Shown here: positions 14,604 through 22,678 of the stretch, one piece after another
Numbering within the stretch: position 1 is the first letter of the stretch
How the letters are laid out: every line of letters begins with the position of its first letter
Assembly: GCA_036741355.1 (NCBI GenBank)
Contig: DAINSK010000048.1
Span: 1 to 25,299 of the forward strand
Length of the DNA stretch: 25,299 nt
Reading direction: 5' to 3'
Source: JBBRGK01 sp036741355
GTDB taxonomy: Bacteria; Chloroflexota; Dehalococcoidia; CAUJGQ01
Position numbers and translations under genes: made by a program
The notes under the pieces: generated by a model
What the model was told of the DNA's origin: nothing
Databases searched by the model: none
The model's input: only the letters and a program-made list of their open reading frames with translations

Positions 14604-14631
14604 ACTGCCGACTGCCGACTGCCGACTGCCC
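14604..14631 (+). repeat. Heptamer array (ACTGCCG)3-ACTGCCC ahead of glcF-like gene
   Basis: Four 7-base units at 14604, 14611, 14618 and 14625. Read on the other strand they are GGCAGT-based, like the array at 13727-13754, so the two form an inverted pair around the decayed toxin cassette. The array lies in the open frame leading into the Fe-S subunit gene. Confidence 0.9.
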
Positions 14632-14663
14632 GGCAGGCGCTCCTCGAAAGCGAGTACCCGGAC

Positions 14664-15902
14664 ATGCTGGCCTGCATCCGCTGCGGGCTGTGCCTGACCT
14701 CGTGCCCGACGTATGTGCTCACCGGCAACGAAGCCGAAGGACCACGTGGTCGCATCGCGATGATGCGGGCGCTGACGGAAGGCTACATCGAGCTGACGCC
14801 CGATCTCGTGCACCACGAGCAGAACTGCCTCGTCTGCGACGCCTGCAGCGCCATCTGTCCGGTCGGCATCCACATGGGCGAAATGCAGGTGGCGTTCCGC
14901 AGCGCGGTTGAGCCGCAATTGGCGCGAACGGCGCGTAAGCGGTGGCTGAGAACGGTCGTTTTCCGTCGTGTCTTCCGGGACATGAAGACGTTCCGCCGGT
15001 TGGCGAAGCTGATGCGTCTGTATCAGCGCTCCGGGTTGCGGTCGATCGCCCGTGGACTCGGCATACTACGTCTGTTCCGGCTGCGAGGGGCTGAGGGGCT
15101 GCTGCCCGATATTCCGCGCCGATTCGTCGTTCCACGAGGCGAGGTTTACCCGTCGGGAGCGGAGGGCGGCGCGGCGATGCCCGTGTCGTTCTTTGCCGGC
15201 TGCGTCATGTCCACCGCACTCGCAGGGATCGACGAAGCCACGATCCGCGTGCTGCGCCGCGCTGGGTGCGACGTCGAAAATACGAACGGACAGGGTTGCT
15301 GCGGGGCGCTCAACGCCCACGCCGGCGACCTCGAAGGGGCGCTGGACCTCGCCAGGCGCAACATCGAGGCATTCGATTGCGATTCGGGCGGCCCAATCGT
15401 GGTCAATTCGGCGGGCTGCGGCGCCATGTTAAAGGAGTACGCCCATCACTTTCGCGAGGAGCCGCGGTGGTCCGAACCGGCGAGGGCATTTTCGGCTCGG
15501 GTGAAAGACGTGAGCGAGTTCCTCGCAACCCGCCCGCTGCCGATGAAGCACAGGCTCGAGGCGACGGTCACCTACCAGGATCCTTGCCACCTGGCGCACG
15601 CGCAACGGATCAGCCGGCAGCCCCGTGAGCTACTGAACAATATTCCAGGCGTCGAACTACGCGAGATGGCGGAAAGTACCCTCTGCTGCGGTAGCGCTGG
15701 TGTCTACAACGTCACCAACCCGGACGAGTCGAAGCAGCTTCAGCAGCGCAAGCTGGACAACGCCCTAACGACCGGCGCCGTCGTGATCGCAACCGGCAAT
15801 CCCGGCTGTTTGCTGCAGCTTCGCGCCGGGCTCGCCGCCCGTAATAGCGACGTGCAGGTTAAGCACGTCGTCGAACTGCTTGACGAGGCGATGGCGCCAT
15901 GA
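14664..15902 (+). CDS. glcF: Glycolate oxidase-type iron-sulfur subunit (GlcF-like)
   Basis: A 412-residue Fe-S subunit that passes electrons from an FAD partner toward the respiratory chain. It has two ferredoxin-type clusters: C4, C7, C10, C14 (ACIRCGLCLTSCP) and C55, C58, C61, C65 (NCLVCDACSAICP). Two cysteine-rich CCG domains follow, with GQGCCGALNAHAG and TLCCGSAGVYN. The ATG at 14664 is the first Met but leaves only three residues before the first cluster Cys and has no good ribosome binding site. The frame stays open upstream and reads RQALLESEYPD just before the Met, which looks like genuine protein. The true start may therefore be a non-ATG codon in or before the heptamer array. It overlaps the FAD subunit by 4 bases (ATGA). 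D-lactate or another 2-hydroxyacid is an alternative substrate. Confidence 0.88.
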   Translation: MLACIRCGLCLTSCPTYVLTGNEAEGPRGRIAMMRALTEGYIELTPDLVHHEQNCLVCDACSAICPVGIHMGEMQVAFRSAVEPQLARTARKRWLRTVVFRRVFRDMKTFRRLAKLMRLYQRSGLRSIARGLGILRLFRLRGAEGLLPDIPRRFVVPRGEVYPSGAEGGAAMPVSFFAGCVMSTALAGIDEATIRVLRRAGCDVENTNGQGCCGALNAHAGDLEGALDLARRNIEAFDCDSGGPIVVNSAGCGAMLKEYAHHFREEPRWSEPARAFSARVKDVSEFLATRPLPMKHRLEATVTYQDPCHLAHAQRISRQPRELLNNIPGVELREMAESTLCCGSAGVYNVTNPDESKQLQQRKLDNALTTGAVVIATGNPGCLLQLRAGLAARNSDVQVKHVVELLDEAMAP

Positions 15903-17395
15903 GCAAGACGGAGGCGAGCAACGCCCTCGCTTCAGACCTGCGGACGCTACTCCACAATAGCCGCGTGATTGATGCGCCCGCCGAGCTGCGGACGTTTGCC
16001 TACGACGCCTCATTTCTGACGCAGCTAAGCCCCCATGCTCCCGACGTCGCCGTCATTGCCGGATCGATTGCAGATGTCCAGGCAGTGATGCGGTACGCCA
16101 ACGAGCACGATATCCCGGTGACGCCGCGCGGAGCCGCCACCGGCCAAGCGGGCGGGGCTGTCGCGTTATGCGGCGGCATTACGCTTTCGATGAACGCGAT
16201 GAACCGCATCGTAGAGATAGACCTGCCCAACATGCAGGCCATCTGTGAGCCCGGCGTCGTTCACGCACAGCTCAACGACGCGTTGGCGCCGCACCGCCTG
16301 ATCTTCCCTCCCGACCCCGGTTCCAGCCGCATGGCGACGGTCGGCGGCATGGCCTCGACCAACGCCCACGGCATGAGAGCGGTAAAATACGGCCCGACCA
16401 GCGCCTGGGTGCTCGGCCTCACGGTCGTGCTGGCCGATGGCACGCTGATCGAAACAGGCTCAGCCGGCTCGCGCGCCAAGCAATCATCTGCCGGCCTCGA
16501 ACTCACCAAGCTGATCGTCGGATCAGAGGGAACGCTGGGCGTTGTCGTCGGTCTGCGGCTGAAGCTGATGCCGATCCCGCCCGCGCGTGCCATCGTGGTC
16601 GCGCTGTTCGACGTGCTGGAGAACGCTGGCCTGGCTGTGCAGGCGGTCTTTCGGGCCGGAATCAGCCCGTCGGCGATCGAGATCCTGGACGAGCGCTGTA
16701 TCCAGGCCGTGAACATCTACCGGCCGGGGATGGATCTGCCCGAGGTCGCAGCGCTGATCCTCTTTGAAGTAGATGGCAACCCGCCCGGCGTACGCTGGGA
16801 CGCCGAGCAGATCGTGGCGCGCGTATCGGCGCTGGCCCGCAGCGCCGAATGGTCCGACGAGCCGAAACGGATCGCGGCCCTTTGGGAGGCGCGGTCGGTG
16901 ATCGGCGCCGCTGTCGGCGTGCTGCGTCCCGGCTCCAACCGCGCCTACTGCGGCGAGGACCTCTGCGTGCCGGTGGCGCGCATCCCCGAGACTTTGCGGG
17001 CGATCCAGGAGATTAGCGCGGAGTATCGTATCCCCATCGCAACTTACGGCCATATCGGTGGAGGCGGTCTCCACCCCGGCCACCTGATCGACGGCCGTGA
17101 CCCGGACGAAGTGCGCCGCGTATTGCTCGTCGCGGACGCGATCCACGAGCTGGCGCTCCGTATGGGCGGCACCACCACCGGCGAGCACGGCGTTGGCGCC
17201 GCTAGGGCGCCGTTCATGGAACGTGAGCACGGTCCCGCGCTCGACGTCATGCGCCGTATCAAACGCGCCCTCGACCCAAAAGGCATCATGAATCCGGGTA
17301 CCATCTTCCCCGACGATCTGCCCGTCCTGGTTCCACAGCCCGCGCTGCGTCATCCGGTCGGCGCGCCAGTCCGCTCAGATGTCGATCCGGGGTAG
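15899..17395 (+). CDS. glcD: FAD-linked 2-hydroxyacid oxidase subunit (GlcD-like)
   Basis: A 498-residue FAD_binding_4/FAD-oxidase_C protein oxidising glycolate, D-lactate or a related 2-hydroxyacid. The PCMH FAD domain shows PVTPRGAATGQAGGAVAL (73-90), FPPDPGS, NAHGMRAVKYG and GSEGTLGVVVGL. The C-terminal domain keeps the metal-type residues in GHIGGGGLH (H-X6-H) and in TTTGEHGVGAAR. The usual GDGN between the two His reads GGGG here. The final lobe ends with DPKGIMNPGTIF, as in the family. The start ATG overlaps the GlcF stop. Together they form a GlcDF-type complex with no GlcE-like third subunit in the window. A small unrelated gene starts inside its last 17 bases. Confidence 0.92.
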   Translation: MSKTEASNALASDLRTLLHNSRVIDAPAELRTFAYDASFLTQLSPHAPDVAVIAGSIADVQAVMRYANEHDIPVTPRGAATGQAGGAVALCGGITLSMNAMNRIVEIDLPNMQAICEPGVVHAQLNDALAPHRLIFPPDPGSSRMATVGGMASTNAHGMRAVKYGPTSAWVLGLTVVLADGTLIETGSAGSRAKQSSAGLELTKLIVGSEGTLGVVVGLRLKLMPIPPARAIVVALFDVLENAGLAVQAVFRAGISPSAIEILDERCIQAVNIYRPGMDLPEVAALILFEVDGNPPGVRWDAEQIVARVSALARSAEWSDEPKRIAALWEARSVIGAAVGVLRPGSNRAYCGEDLCVPVARIPETLRAIQEISAEYRIPIATYGHIGGGGLHPGHLIDGRDPDEVRRVLLVADAIHELALRMGGTTTGEHGVGAARAPFMEREHGPALDVMRRIKRALDPKGIMNPGTIFPDDLPVLVPQPALRHPVGAPVRSDVDPG

Positions 17396-17759
17396 GTCGA
17401 AGGAGCGTGGCGCCATCCCGAAGTTCTACCGGATCGTTCCGTACAGTGAAGTGACAGCGGACGATTTCCTGTCCCACCAGGCAAAGGGTCTCCCGGCTGG
17501 ACGGAAGGCACGGGAAGAAGGTTGGTGGGTAGGCGTCTCCGCCTACGATTCTTTGCTGGTGGCATGTCGCTTGGCGGTCGACAGGAACTACCGACATGGC
17601 CGTTTTATAGCCGAGCTACTTGTCGAAGAGACGTCGACGATCACGTTCAAGCAAACTACATCTGTGGCGGAGCATTACACACTATGGGGTACCCCAGCAG
17701 ATTTACTCCGCTGTGTACAATGGGTTCAGGCGGCCGAACGATGCGCCGGTCTGATGTAG
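17379..17759 (+). CDS. Hypothetical protein with a conserved-looking HYTLWG motif
   Basis: A 126-residue protein without a family name known to me. It reads FYRIVPYSEVTADDFLSHQA (16-35), WWVGVSAYDSLLVACRLA and a strand FIAELLVEE. Near the end come EHYTLWGTPADLLRCV. Similar small proteins with DFLS, GVS.YD, FIAEL and HYTLWG segments occur in Chloroflexi and actinobacteria (from memory). The fold is unknown. The only start is ATG 17379, inside the last 17 bases of the FAD subunit gene and without its own clear ribosome binding site, so it may be coupled to that gene. A second small gene follows 16 bases later; the two may be a two-gene cassette. A toxin-like role is possible but unproven. Confidence 0.65.
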   Translation: MSIRGRSKERGAIPKFYRIVPYSEVTADDFLSHQAKGLPAGRKAREEGWWVGVSAYDSLLVACRLAVDRNYRHGRFIAELLVEETSTITFKQTTSVAEHYTLWGTPADLLRCVQWVQAAERCAGLM

Positions 17760-17775
17760 GTACCACGGGGCAGCT

Positions 17776-17982
17776 ATGACAGTTTTGATATTCGATTTAC
17801 GAGACAGCAACGTCGTTGATGAGTACGAGACTAGGGCCGATGCCCTTGAGTTTGTGCGTGAAACGATCGAGCAATTCGGCCGGGAGGCTGTAGCGTCTTG
17901 GTCGCTCGAGTACAGCGATCGGTCAGCCCTGCCCATCGATGGCGAGCGGCTAATCTGCGAGGCGTTGCCCATTAGCACCTAA
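17776..17982 (+). CDS. Small hypothetical protein of the 'AL..VR....G..A' family
   Basis: A 68-residue acidic protein beginning MTVLIFDLRDSNVVDEYETR. It contains ADALEFVRETIEQFGREAVA and ends DGERLICEALP. The same pattern (a strand, a Y.T..AL helix with VR...., a G.EA turn and a late G..L strand) recurs in the frameshifted gene at 25015-25250 of this window, so this is a small multicopy family in the genome. It follows the 126-residue HYTLWG gene by 16 bases on the same strand. The upstream GGGGCAG is a weak ribosome binding site. Function unknown; its size, acidity and tandem placement would suit a partner or antidote of the upstream protein. Confidence 0.65.
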   Translation: MTVLIFDLRDSNVVDEYETRADALEFVRETIEQFGREAVASWSLEYSDRSALPIDGERLICEALPIST

Positions 17983-18027
17983 TCTCGCAATGATACTTCG
18001 GCCATCGCGGCCTGCGGGAGGACGGCG

Positions 18028-18627
18028 ATGTCGGCGATCTACCATGACGGCAATCGGAAGCTGCAGGACGAGTTCGACACACGGCGCCTTGCCGACCTGG
18101 GTGAGCAGCGCTGGGTGCATGATGCCATCGACGAGTCCGATCAGCGGTTCATCGAGCGGGCCGACATGTTCTTTCTCGCCACAGCCGACGAGCAAGGCCG
18201 TCCTAACTGCTCATACAAGGGCGGCGACCCCGGCTTCGTGCGCGTTATCGACGAGCATACGGTCGCCTTTCCGAACTACGACGGGAATGGCATGTACCTT
18301 TCGATGGGCAATGCGCTCGTCAATCCCAACGTCGGCATGCTGTTCATCGACTTCGAGCGCGGGCACCGCATGCGGCTGAACGGCGTCGCCAGCATTGATA
18401 CCCATGACGCGCTCATGGCCGCGTACCCAGAAGCGCAGTTCATCGTTCGGGTGCAGACCGAGCAGGTATTTCCTAACTGCCCACGCTACATCCACAAATA
18501 CAAGCTGGTGGAGCGTTCAAGATTCGTTCCCCACGCTGCCTGTAAAACGCCCATTCCCGACTGGAAGCGAACGCCCGGTTACCTCGACGCGCTGCCGGCA
18601 GACGATCCTGCGAGGACGGAGCAGTAG
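18028..18627 (+). CDS. Pyridoxamine 5'-phosphate oxidase-fold (PPOX) flavin protein
   Basis: A 199-residue protein of the PPOX-like split-barrel family, which binds FMN or F420. The core runs from FIERADMFFLATADEQGRP (41-59), through CSYKGGDPGFVRVID and DGNGMYLSMGNALVNPNVG, to MLFIDFERGHRMRLNG. These strands are typical of stand-alone 'pyridoxamine 5'-phosphate oxidase family' proteins of about 200 residues. Vitamin B6 synthesis itself is not implied. The start ATG at 18028 has GGGAGG 7 bases upstream. The stop TAG lies within a GCAGTAGGCAG heptamer copy. The gene stands alone: 45 bases after the small hypothetical gene and convergent with the ABC permease operon. Confidence 0.88.
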   Translation: MSAIYHDGNRKLQDEFDTRRLADLGEQRWVHDAIDESDQRFIERADMFFLATADEQGRPNCSYKGGDPGFVRVIDEHTVAFPNYDGNGMYLSMGNALVNPNVGMLFIDFERGHRMRLNGVASIDTHDALMAAYPEAQFIVRVQTEQVFPNCPRYIHKYKLVERSRFVPHAACKTPIPDWKRTPGYLDALPADDPARTEQ

Positions 18628-18631
18628 GCAG
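18621..18631 (+). repeat. Short GGCAGTA-type heptamer copy on a stop codon
   Basis: GCAGTAGGCAG spans the TAG stop (18625-18627) of the PPOX-fold gene, in the same phase relative to the stop (CAG-TAG-GCAG) as the longer array at the crotonase stop (13727-13754). Confidence 0.6.
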
Positions 18632-18724
18632 CCGTGGCGTCGGCCCTCACTCCTGACCCCTGTCCCAATTCTGGGCGAGGGGAGCTTACAGTCGATATTT
18701 GGTGCAGTATTCCGGCCCTTGTAG

Positions 18725-18744
18725 GGACGCGTCGCTACGCGTCC
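18725..18744. repeat. Perfect 8-bp hairpin between convergent genes
   Basis: GGACGCGT (18725-18732) and ACGCGTCC (18737-18744) are exact inverted repeats around a four-base loop. It sits in the 234-base stretch between the PPOX-fold gene and the convergent permease gene, which otherwise holds only a T7 run at about 18800. It may act as a two-way transcription barrier or be a dispersed palindromic repeat; there is no U-tract directly after it. Confidence 0.5.
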
Positions 18745-18861
18745 ACGGAGGCGCAACGAAGTCTTGGGCCCTCCATCAATTCCTGGTTCAGCGCACTCAT
18801 TTTTTTCGGGTCGGCCCAGCGTGATCAGCAGTACGCGACCGCGCTGTTCGGTATGGACTGG

Positions 18862-19758
18862 TTACTGCCGCAGACGTGGATCGAGCAGGTCGCGGATAGA
18901 GTCGCCGAGGAAATTTGCCGCGAACACCGCTGTCGTGATTGCAAGGCCGGGGAAAATGCCGATCCAGGGCGCACGTTGAGCGTACCGCTCGGCTCCGGTG
19001 AGGATCGATCCCCAGGACGGTTCAGGCGCCGGAATGCCAAGACCAAGAAAGCTCAGCGTGGCTTCCGCGATGATGACGCTAGCGACGCTGGCAGAGGCAA
19101 GTACGAGAAGAATCGGGAGCGTGTTTGGCAGCAGGTGGCTCCAAAGAATTCGCGTGTTCGAGGCGCCCGTGCAACGCGCCGCCTCGACGAACTGCGAGGT
19201 TTTCAGGGTGAGCACCTGCGAACGCACTACGCGGGCGATCCCCGGCCAGGTAGCCAGCGTCAGCGCAATCACCACGTTGACGCCGCTTGTGCCAAGCACC
19301 GAGACGACCACAATCGCCAGGACCAGCGCCGGAAAGGACTGGAACGTGTCTACCAGCCGCTGAGCCAGCAAGTCCACGGTTCCGCCAAAAAAGCCGCTAA
19401 CGCCGCCGACGATGGCGGCAATGATGGTTGCCATCAGCACAGTGGAGAAACTGATCGACACCGTGATACGCGTGCCGTAAACCACGCGGCTGAAGATGTC
19501 GCGGCCGAAGTTGTCCGTGCCCATGATGCCGACGACTCCGGGCCGCTTATACGTGGTCGCGGAGTTGATAGCGTACGGATCGTGCGTAGCGATCAGCGGC
19601 GCGCAGACCGCGATGACCACATATGCCACGAGTACGACCAGGCTGATCGTCCCTAACGGTTGGGAGCGCGCCAGCTTCCATATCCGGCTCCCCAAGGATC
19701 GCCCGGAGGAATCGGTACCGCGTAACGGAAGTTCCGCGCCGGCGACGTCCACTGACAT
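18862..19758 (-). CDS. ABC transporter permease, DppC/OppC type
   Basis: A 298-residue inner-membrane permease of a peptide/nickel-type ABC importer. An N-terminal membrane helix (TISLVVLVAYVVIAVCAPLI) is followed by the OppC-type external loop with HDPYAIN and GTDNFGRDIFSRVVYGTR. The five-helix permease core contains the EAA-type loop EAARCTGASNTRILWSHLLP and ends DPRLRQ. The start is placed at ATG 19758, after the DppB stop. The frame is open to 19845, but that would overlap DppB by 35 bases and add a non-conserved tail. It is the third gene of the binding protein-DppB-DppC operon. The two ATPase subunits are not in the window and must be encoded elsewhere. Confidence 0.92.
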   Translation of the reverse strand: MSVDVAGAELPLRGTDSSGRSLGSRIWKLARSQPLGTISLVVLVAYVVIAVCAPLIATHDPYAINSATTYKRPGVVGIMGTDNFGRDIFSRVVYGTRITVSISFSTVLMATIIAAIVGGVSGFFGGTVDLLAQRLVDTFQSFPALVLAIVVVSVLGTSGVNVVIALTLATWPGIARVVRSQVLTLKTSQFVEAARCTGASNTRILWSHLLPNTLPILLVLASASVASVIIAEATLSFLGLGIPAPEPSWGSILTGAERYAQRAPWIGIFPGLAITTAVFAANFLGDSIRDLLDPRLRQ

Positions 19759-19810
19759 CGACCTTGAATGCTCCTCATCTAGTGAAGGGGCGAACGTGCG
19801 AATGTGCGGA

Positions 19811-20767
19811 TCAGCCGTAACGGATCCGTGGATCAAGCCAGGCATAGCTGAGGTCTACAGCCAGGTTCACCAGCAGGTAGCTTATCGCCACCAACAGCAT
19901 GATGGCCTGCACCACGGGAAAATCGCGCACAAACACCGATTCGATGAAGTAACGGCCCATGCCGGGCACGGCGAATACGCGTTCTGTGACAACGGCGCCG
20001 CCGATCAGGGCGCCGAGCTGGGCGCCGAATATGGTGACGATGGGCAGCATCGCGTTGCGAAGTCCGTGCTGTCCGACCACCGCCAGCCGCCCTAATCCCT
20101 TGGAGCGCGCTGTGCGGATGTAGTCCGAGCGCATGACATCGAGCATCGCCGAGCGCGTGATCCTGGCCAGGAGCGCCATGAAACCCGTGGCAAGCACGAG
20201 CACTGGCCAGATCATCTGCTGAAAGTTGCGGCCCGGATTCTGCCAGACCTCGGCGTAGCGAATCGGGACCACCCAGTTGAAGTAATTTGACAGGACCAAT
20301 ATCACGAGGATGCCCAGCCAGAAGTGCGGGACCGACAGGCCCGTGACCGCGATCAGTCGGGCGCCATAGTCGAGCGGTGAGCTGTGCTTCACCGCTGATA
20401 TCACGCCGAGGGGTACGCCGATGGCCAGCGCGATCAGCGGCGCCACGATCGCCATTTCGAGCGTGACCGGCAACCGCGAGGCGATCTCATCGCGAACGCT
20501 GGTTTTCGACCAGTAGGATTTGCCGAAGTCACCTCTAACCGCGCCACCGATCCAGTCGGCGTACTGGACGGCGATCGGCTTGTCGAGGTTGAGCTGCCTC
20601 TTCACTTCGCGGTAGGCGCGCTCGTTAAATTTGCCTTCTCCGCCGCCCGTGACGATGAGCTTCGCCACATCGCCGGGTACGATGCGCATCAGCGTGAAGA
20701 TCATGAGCGTCACGAGCACGAGCGTCGGTATGAACAGCAGCAACCGCCGCACAATGTATCGGGTCAT
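19811..20767 (-). CDS. ABC transporter permease, DppB/OppB type
   Basis: A 318-residue inner-membrane permease. It begins MTRYIVRRLLLFIPTLVLVT, a DppB-type first helix, followed by MRIVPGD and a periplasmic region with LNLDKPIAVQYADW and GDFGKSYW. The core carries SVPHFWLGILVIL and the EAA-like loop TARSKGLGRLAVVGQHGLRN, and the protein ends DPRIRYG. Two-gene permease sets of this kind import di- or oligopeptides, nickel or sugars; the substrate is unknown. The ATG at 20767 lies 57 bases after the stop of the binding-protein gene, in the same operon. Confidence 0.93.
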   Translation of the reverse strand: MTRYIVRRLLLFIPTLVLVTLMIFTLMRIVPGDVAKLIVTGGGEGKFNERAYREVKRQLNLDKPIAVQYADWIGGAVRGDFGKSYWSKTSVRDEIASRLPVTLEMAIVAPLIALAIGVPLGVISAVKHSSPLDYGARLIAVTGLSVPHFWLGILVILVLSNYFNWVVPIRYAEVWQNPGRNFQQMIWPVLVLATGFMALLARITRSAMLDVMRSDYIRTARSKGLGRLAVVGQHGLRNAMLPIVTIFGAQLGALIGGAVVTERVFAVPGMGRYFIESVFVRDFPVVQAIMLLVAISYLLVNLAVDLSYAWLDPRIRYG

Positions 20768-20824
20768 GGCCGATCCTGTGGTGCTACCCCGTCTAGCGGC
20801 GTGCCAGGGCCGTGTTTGGACCCG

Positions 20825-22579
20825 TTACTTCGACAGCCACACGTTCTCGTAGCGCTGATTGGTGTACTGCGAGACCTGGGGCTTGTAATCCACCAGGAAG
20901 TTGTATTCGGCCGTAATGCTCGGATCGTACAAGACGACCATGTTGGGGTAGTTAGCCAATCCCGCCTTGTCACAGTCGTTCGAAATCTGCTTTCGCTTTG
21001 CCGCGTCAAATTCCACGCGTTGCAGGTCGAACAAACGATCCACTTCGGGCGTCGTGATCTTCGCCCAGTTCCTGCCGGCACGGTCCGGCGAGATAATCAT
21101 CTCTGCGAACCCGTCATCCGGATCGTCGAACGGCGTCGCCCAGGTGTGGCAGAGCAGATCGAACTGCGTATCGGTCGCGCGTTGGGTCAGAATCGCTGAC
21201 TTCTCCACTTCGATGTTGAAGTCGAATCCGGCCTGCTTGAGCATCTGCTGGAGAGCGACTGCGTTCTCCTGGAAGTCCTCCCGCACCGGCATTCGGCCTT
21301 TGTAACCGTCGCCGAAGCCGGCGGCTGACATCAACTGTTTCGCTTTTTGCAGATCCTGTTTGCCGTCGTAGCCCGTGAATTTCGCCAGATCGCTGTCGGG
21401 CAGCCCCCACGGGCCTTTGGGATTCAGGTACGCGCCTTTGAATCCCTTGCCTTCGTCGCGGATCTTGTTGTACTCATCTCTGTCGATAGCCGCGCTAATC
21501 GCTTCCCGCATGCGTACGTCGTTGAACGGGGGGCGGGTGCCGTTCGGAATCAGGGCTGCGCGGCTGAGGCTGGGAGTGACCACAATTGTGCCGCGATCCG
21601 CAAGCGTCTTCTGTATCTGGGCGAGGTCGCTCACCGCGATCGGTCGCAGCAACGCCAATTGGCCGTTCAGGAACTGGGCTATCTCTGTCGCTGGCTCGGG
21701 GATAATGAAGCAACTGATGCCGTCGAGGTACGGTCGATCGGGCCGCCAGTAGGTCTTATTCCGTTCGAAGTCGAGAACGCTGTTGCGCTTGTAGTTCTTG
21801 AACACAAACGGCCCGGTGCCGACCGGTTGCTGGTTGGAATCCAGCAATGTATTGGTTTGGTCGATGATGTGCTTGGCGCCCATGGCGAAGTGGTGGCTGG
21901 AGATACCGGAAATGAATGACGCCTGCGGGTGCTTCAGTGTGAATTTGAGCGTTTTCTGATCGACGATCTCGATCTTGTCGATGCCGCGCGCTGCCGTAGT
22001 GCGCTGACTGACCACGCCCTTGGGCAGATTGCTCAGCCAGTCATAGGTTGCCTTGACGTCTTCGGCTGAAAACGGCTTGCCGTCATGCCACGTAATCGAG
22101 GCATCCTGCAATTTGAAGACGATTTCTGTCTTATCGCTATTGGCGTACTCCCAGGATTTCGCGAGGTCGCCAATGACCTTTGATTCGTCAAGCGGGTCGA
22201 CCTGCAGCAACTGGTTGTAAACCGGAGCGACCGCGACATTGACGATGTATGTGAACTCGGTCCACAGGTTCAGGCTGGGCGGGTCGGCGTTGATCTGGTG
22301 GACGAGGGTGCCACCCTTCTTTGGCGTAACCGAGGGCGCCGCCTTCGCGGCGGGCGAGGCCGCAGCCGCCGATGCGGCGGCGGTACCGGGCGAAACGGCG
22401 GCCCTGGTACTCGCAGCGGTCGGTGCTGAAGTCTTACCGCCGTTGTTGTTGCTGCTGCCGCTGCAGGCAGCAAGGAAGCCTGTTGCCAGGCCGGCTCCGG
22501 TAATGGCTCCGCCCTTCAGCGCCGTTCTACGGCGAATACGTGTATTCGCGATTCGTCCCCAGTACTGCTGGTTCTCCAT
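20825..22579 (-). CDS. ABC transporter solute-binding lipoprotein (SBP family 5)
   Basis: A 584-residue extracytoplasmic peptide/nickel-type binding protein. The N-terminus has a twin-arginine motif (R16-R18, RRRTALKGG), a hydrophobic stretch and a lipobox LAAC with C39, so it should be exported folded by Tat and lipid-anchored. A low-complexity Ala/Ser/Pro/Thr linker (about 45-90) precedes the mature domain starting KKGGTLVHQINADPPSLN. Family marks include ITWHDGKPFSAEDVKATYDW, VGTGPFVFKNYKRN and FNDVRMREAISAAIDRDE. The ATG at 22579 is chosen for its GAGG 8 bases upstream and the normal signal peptide. The frame is open further upstream to 22687, but with no family resemblance. It is the first gene of the importer operon. 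Confidence 0.93.
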   Translation of the reverse strand: MENQQYWGRIANTRIRRRTALKGGAITGAGLATGFLAACSGSSNNNGGKTSAPTAASTRAAVSPGTAAASAAAASPAAKAAPSVTPKKGGTLVHQINADPPSLNLWTEFTYIVNVAVAPVYNQLLQVDPLDESKVIGDLAKSWEYANSDKTEIVFKLQDASITWHDGKPFSAEDVKATYDWLSNLPKGVVSQRTTAARGIDKIEIVDQKTLKFTLKHPQASFISGISSHHFAMGAKHIIDQTNTLLDSNQQPVGTGPFVFKNYKRNSVLDFERNKTYWRPDRPYLDGISCFIIPEPATEIAQFLNGQLALLRPIAVSDLAQIQKTLADRGTIVVTPSLSRAALIPNGTRPPFNDVRMREAISAAIDRDEYNKIRDEGKGFKGAYLNPKGPWGLPDSDLAKFTGYDGKQDLQKAKQLMSAAGFGDGYKGRMPVREDFQENAVALQQMLKQAGFDFNIEVEKSAILTQRATDTQFDLLCHTWATPFDDPDDGFAEMIISPDRAGRNWAKITTPEVDRLFDLQRVEFDAAKRKQISNDCDKAGLANYPNMVVLYDPSITAEYNFLVDYKPQVSQYTNQRYENVWLSK

Positions 22580-22648
22580 GGTTTCGTCCTCGGCTGCGCA
22601 ACACGTCGAGCGGGTTACGGCCCGGTCGGGCCTTGCTCGGTGTGCATC

Positions 22649-22678
22649 ACCGTACGTCCGGCCGAAATTGGATGTCAA
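22649..22678 (-). promoter_or_regulatory. Candidate promoter of the ABC importer operon
   Basis: On the minus strand a perfect TTGACA (22678-22673) is followed after 18 bases by TACGGT (22654-22649), a weak -10. The leader to the ATG at 22579 would be about 60 bases and contains GGCCC-GGTC-GGGCC (22619-22632), a small hairpin. The promoter overlaps the stop of the cupin remnant. Confidence 0.4.

Noticed and set aside
13727..14631. Heptamer arrays as a CRISPR or IS end
   Set aside because: The units are 7 bases without spacers, and no transposase or target duplication is seen between the two arrays.
18800..18806. T7 run as an intrinsic terminator
   Set aside because: No GC-rich hairpin lies directly before it; the nearest perfect hairpin ends about 55 bases upstream.
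18634..19656. 340-residue plus-strand ORF opposite the DppC-type gene
   Set aside because: It has shadow-type composition (His/Arg/Asp-rich) while the minus strand encodes a clear permease.
19759..19845. Longer DppC-type permease starting at 19845
   Set aside because: It would overlap the DppB-type gene by 35 bases and add residues unlike the family; ATG 19758 gives a normal N-terminus.
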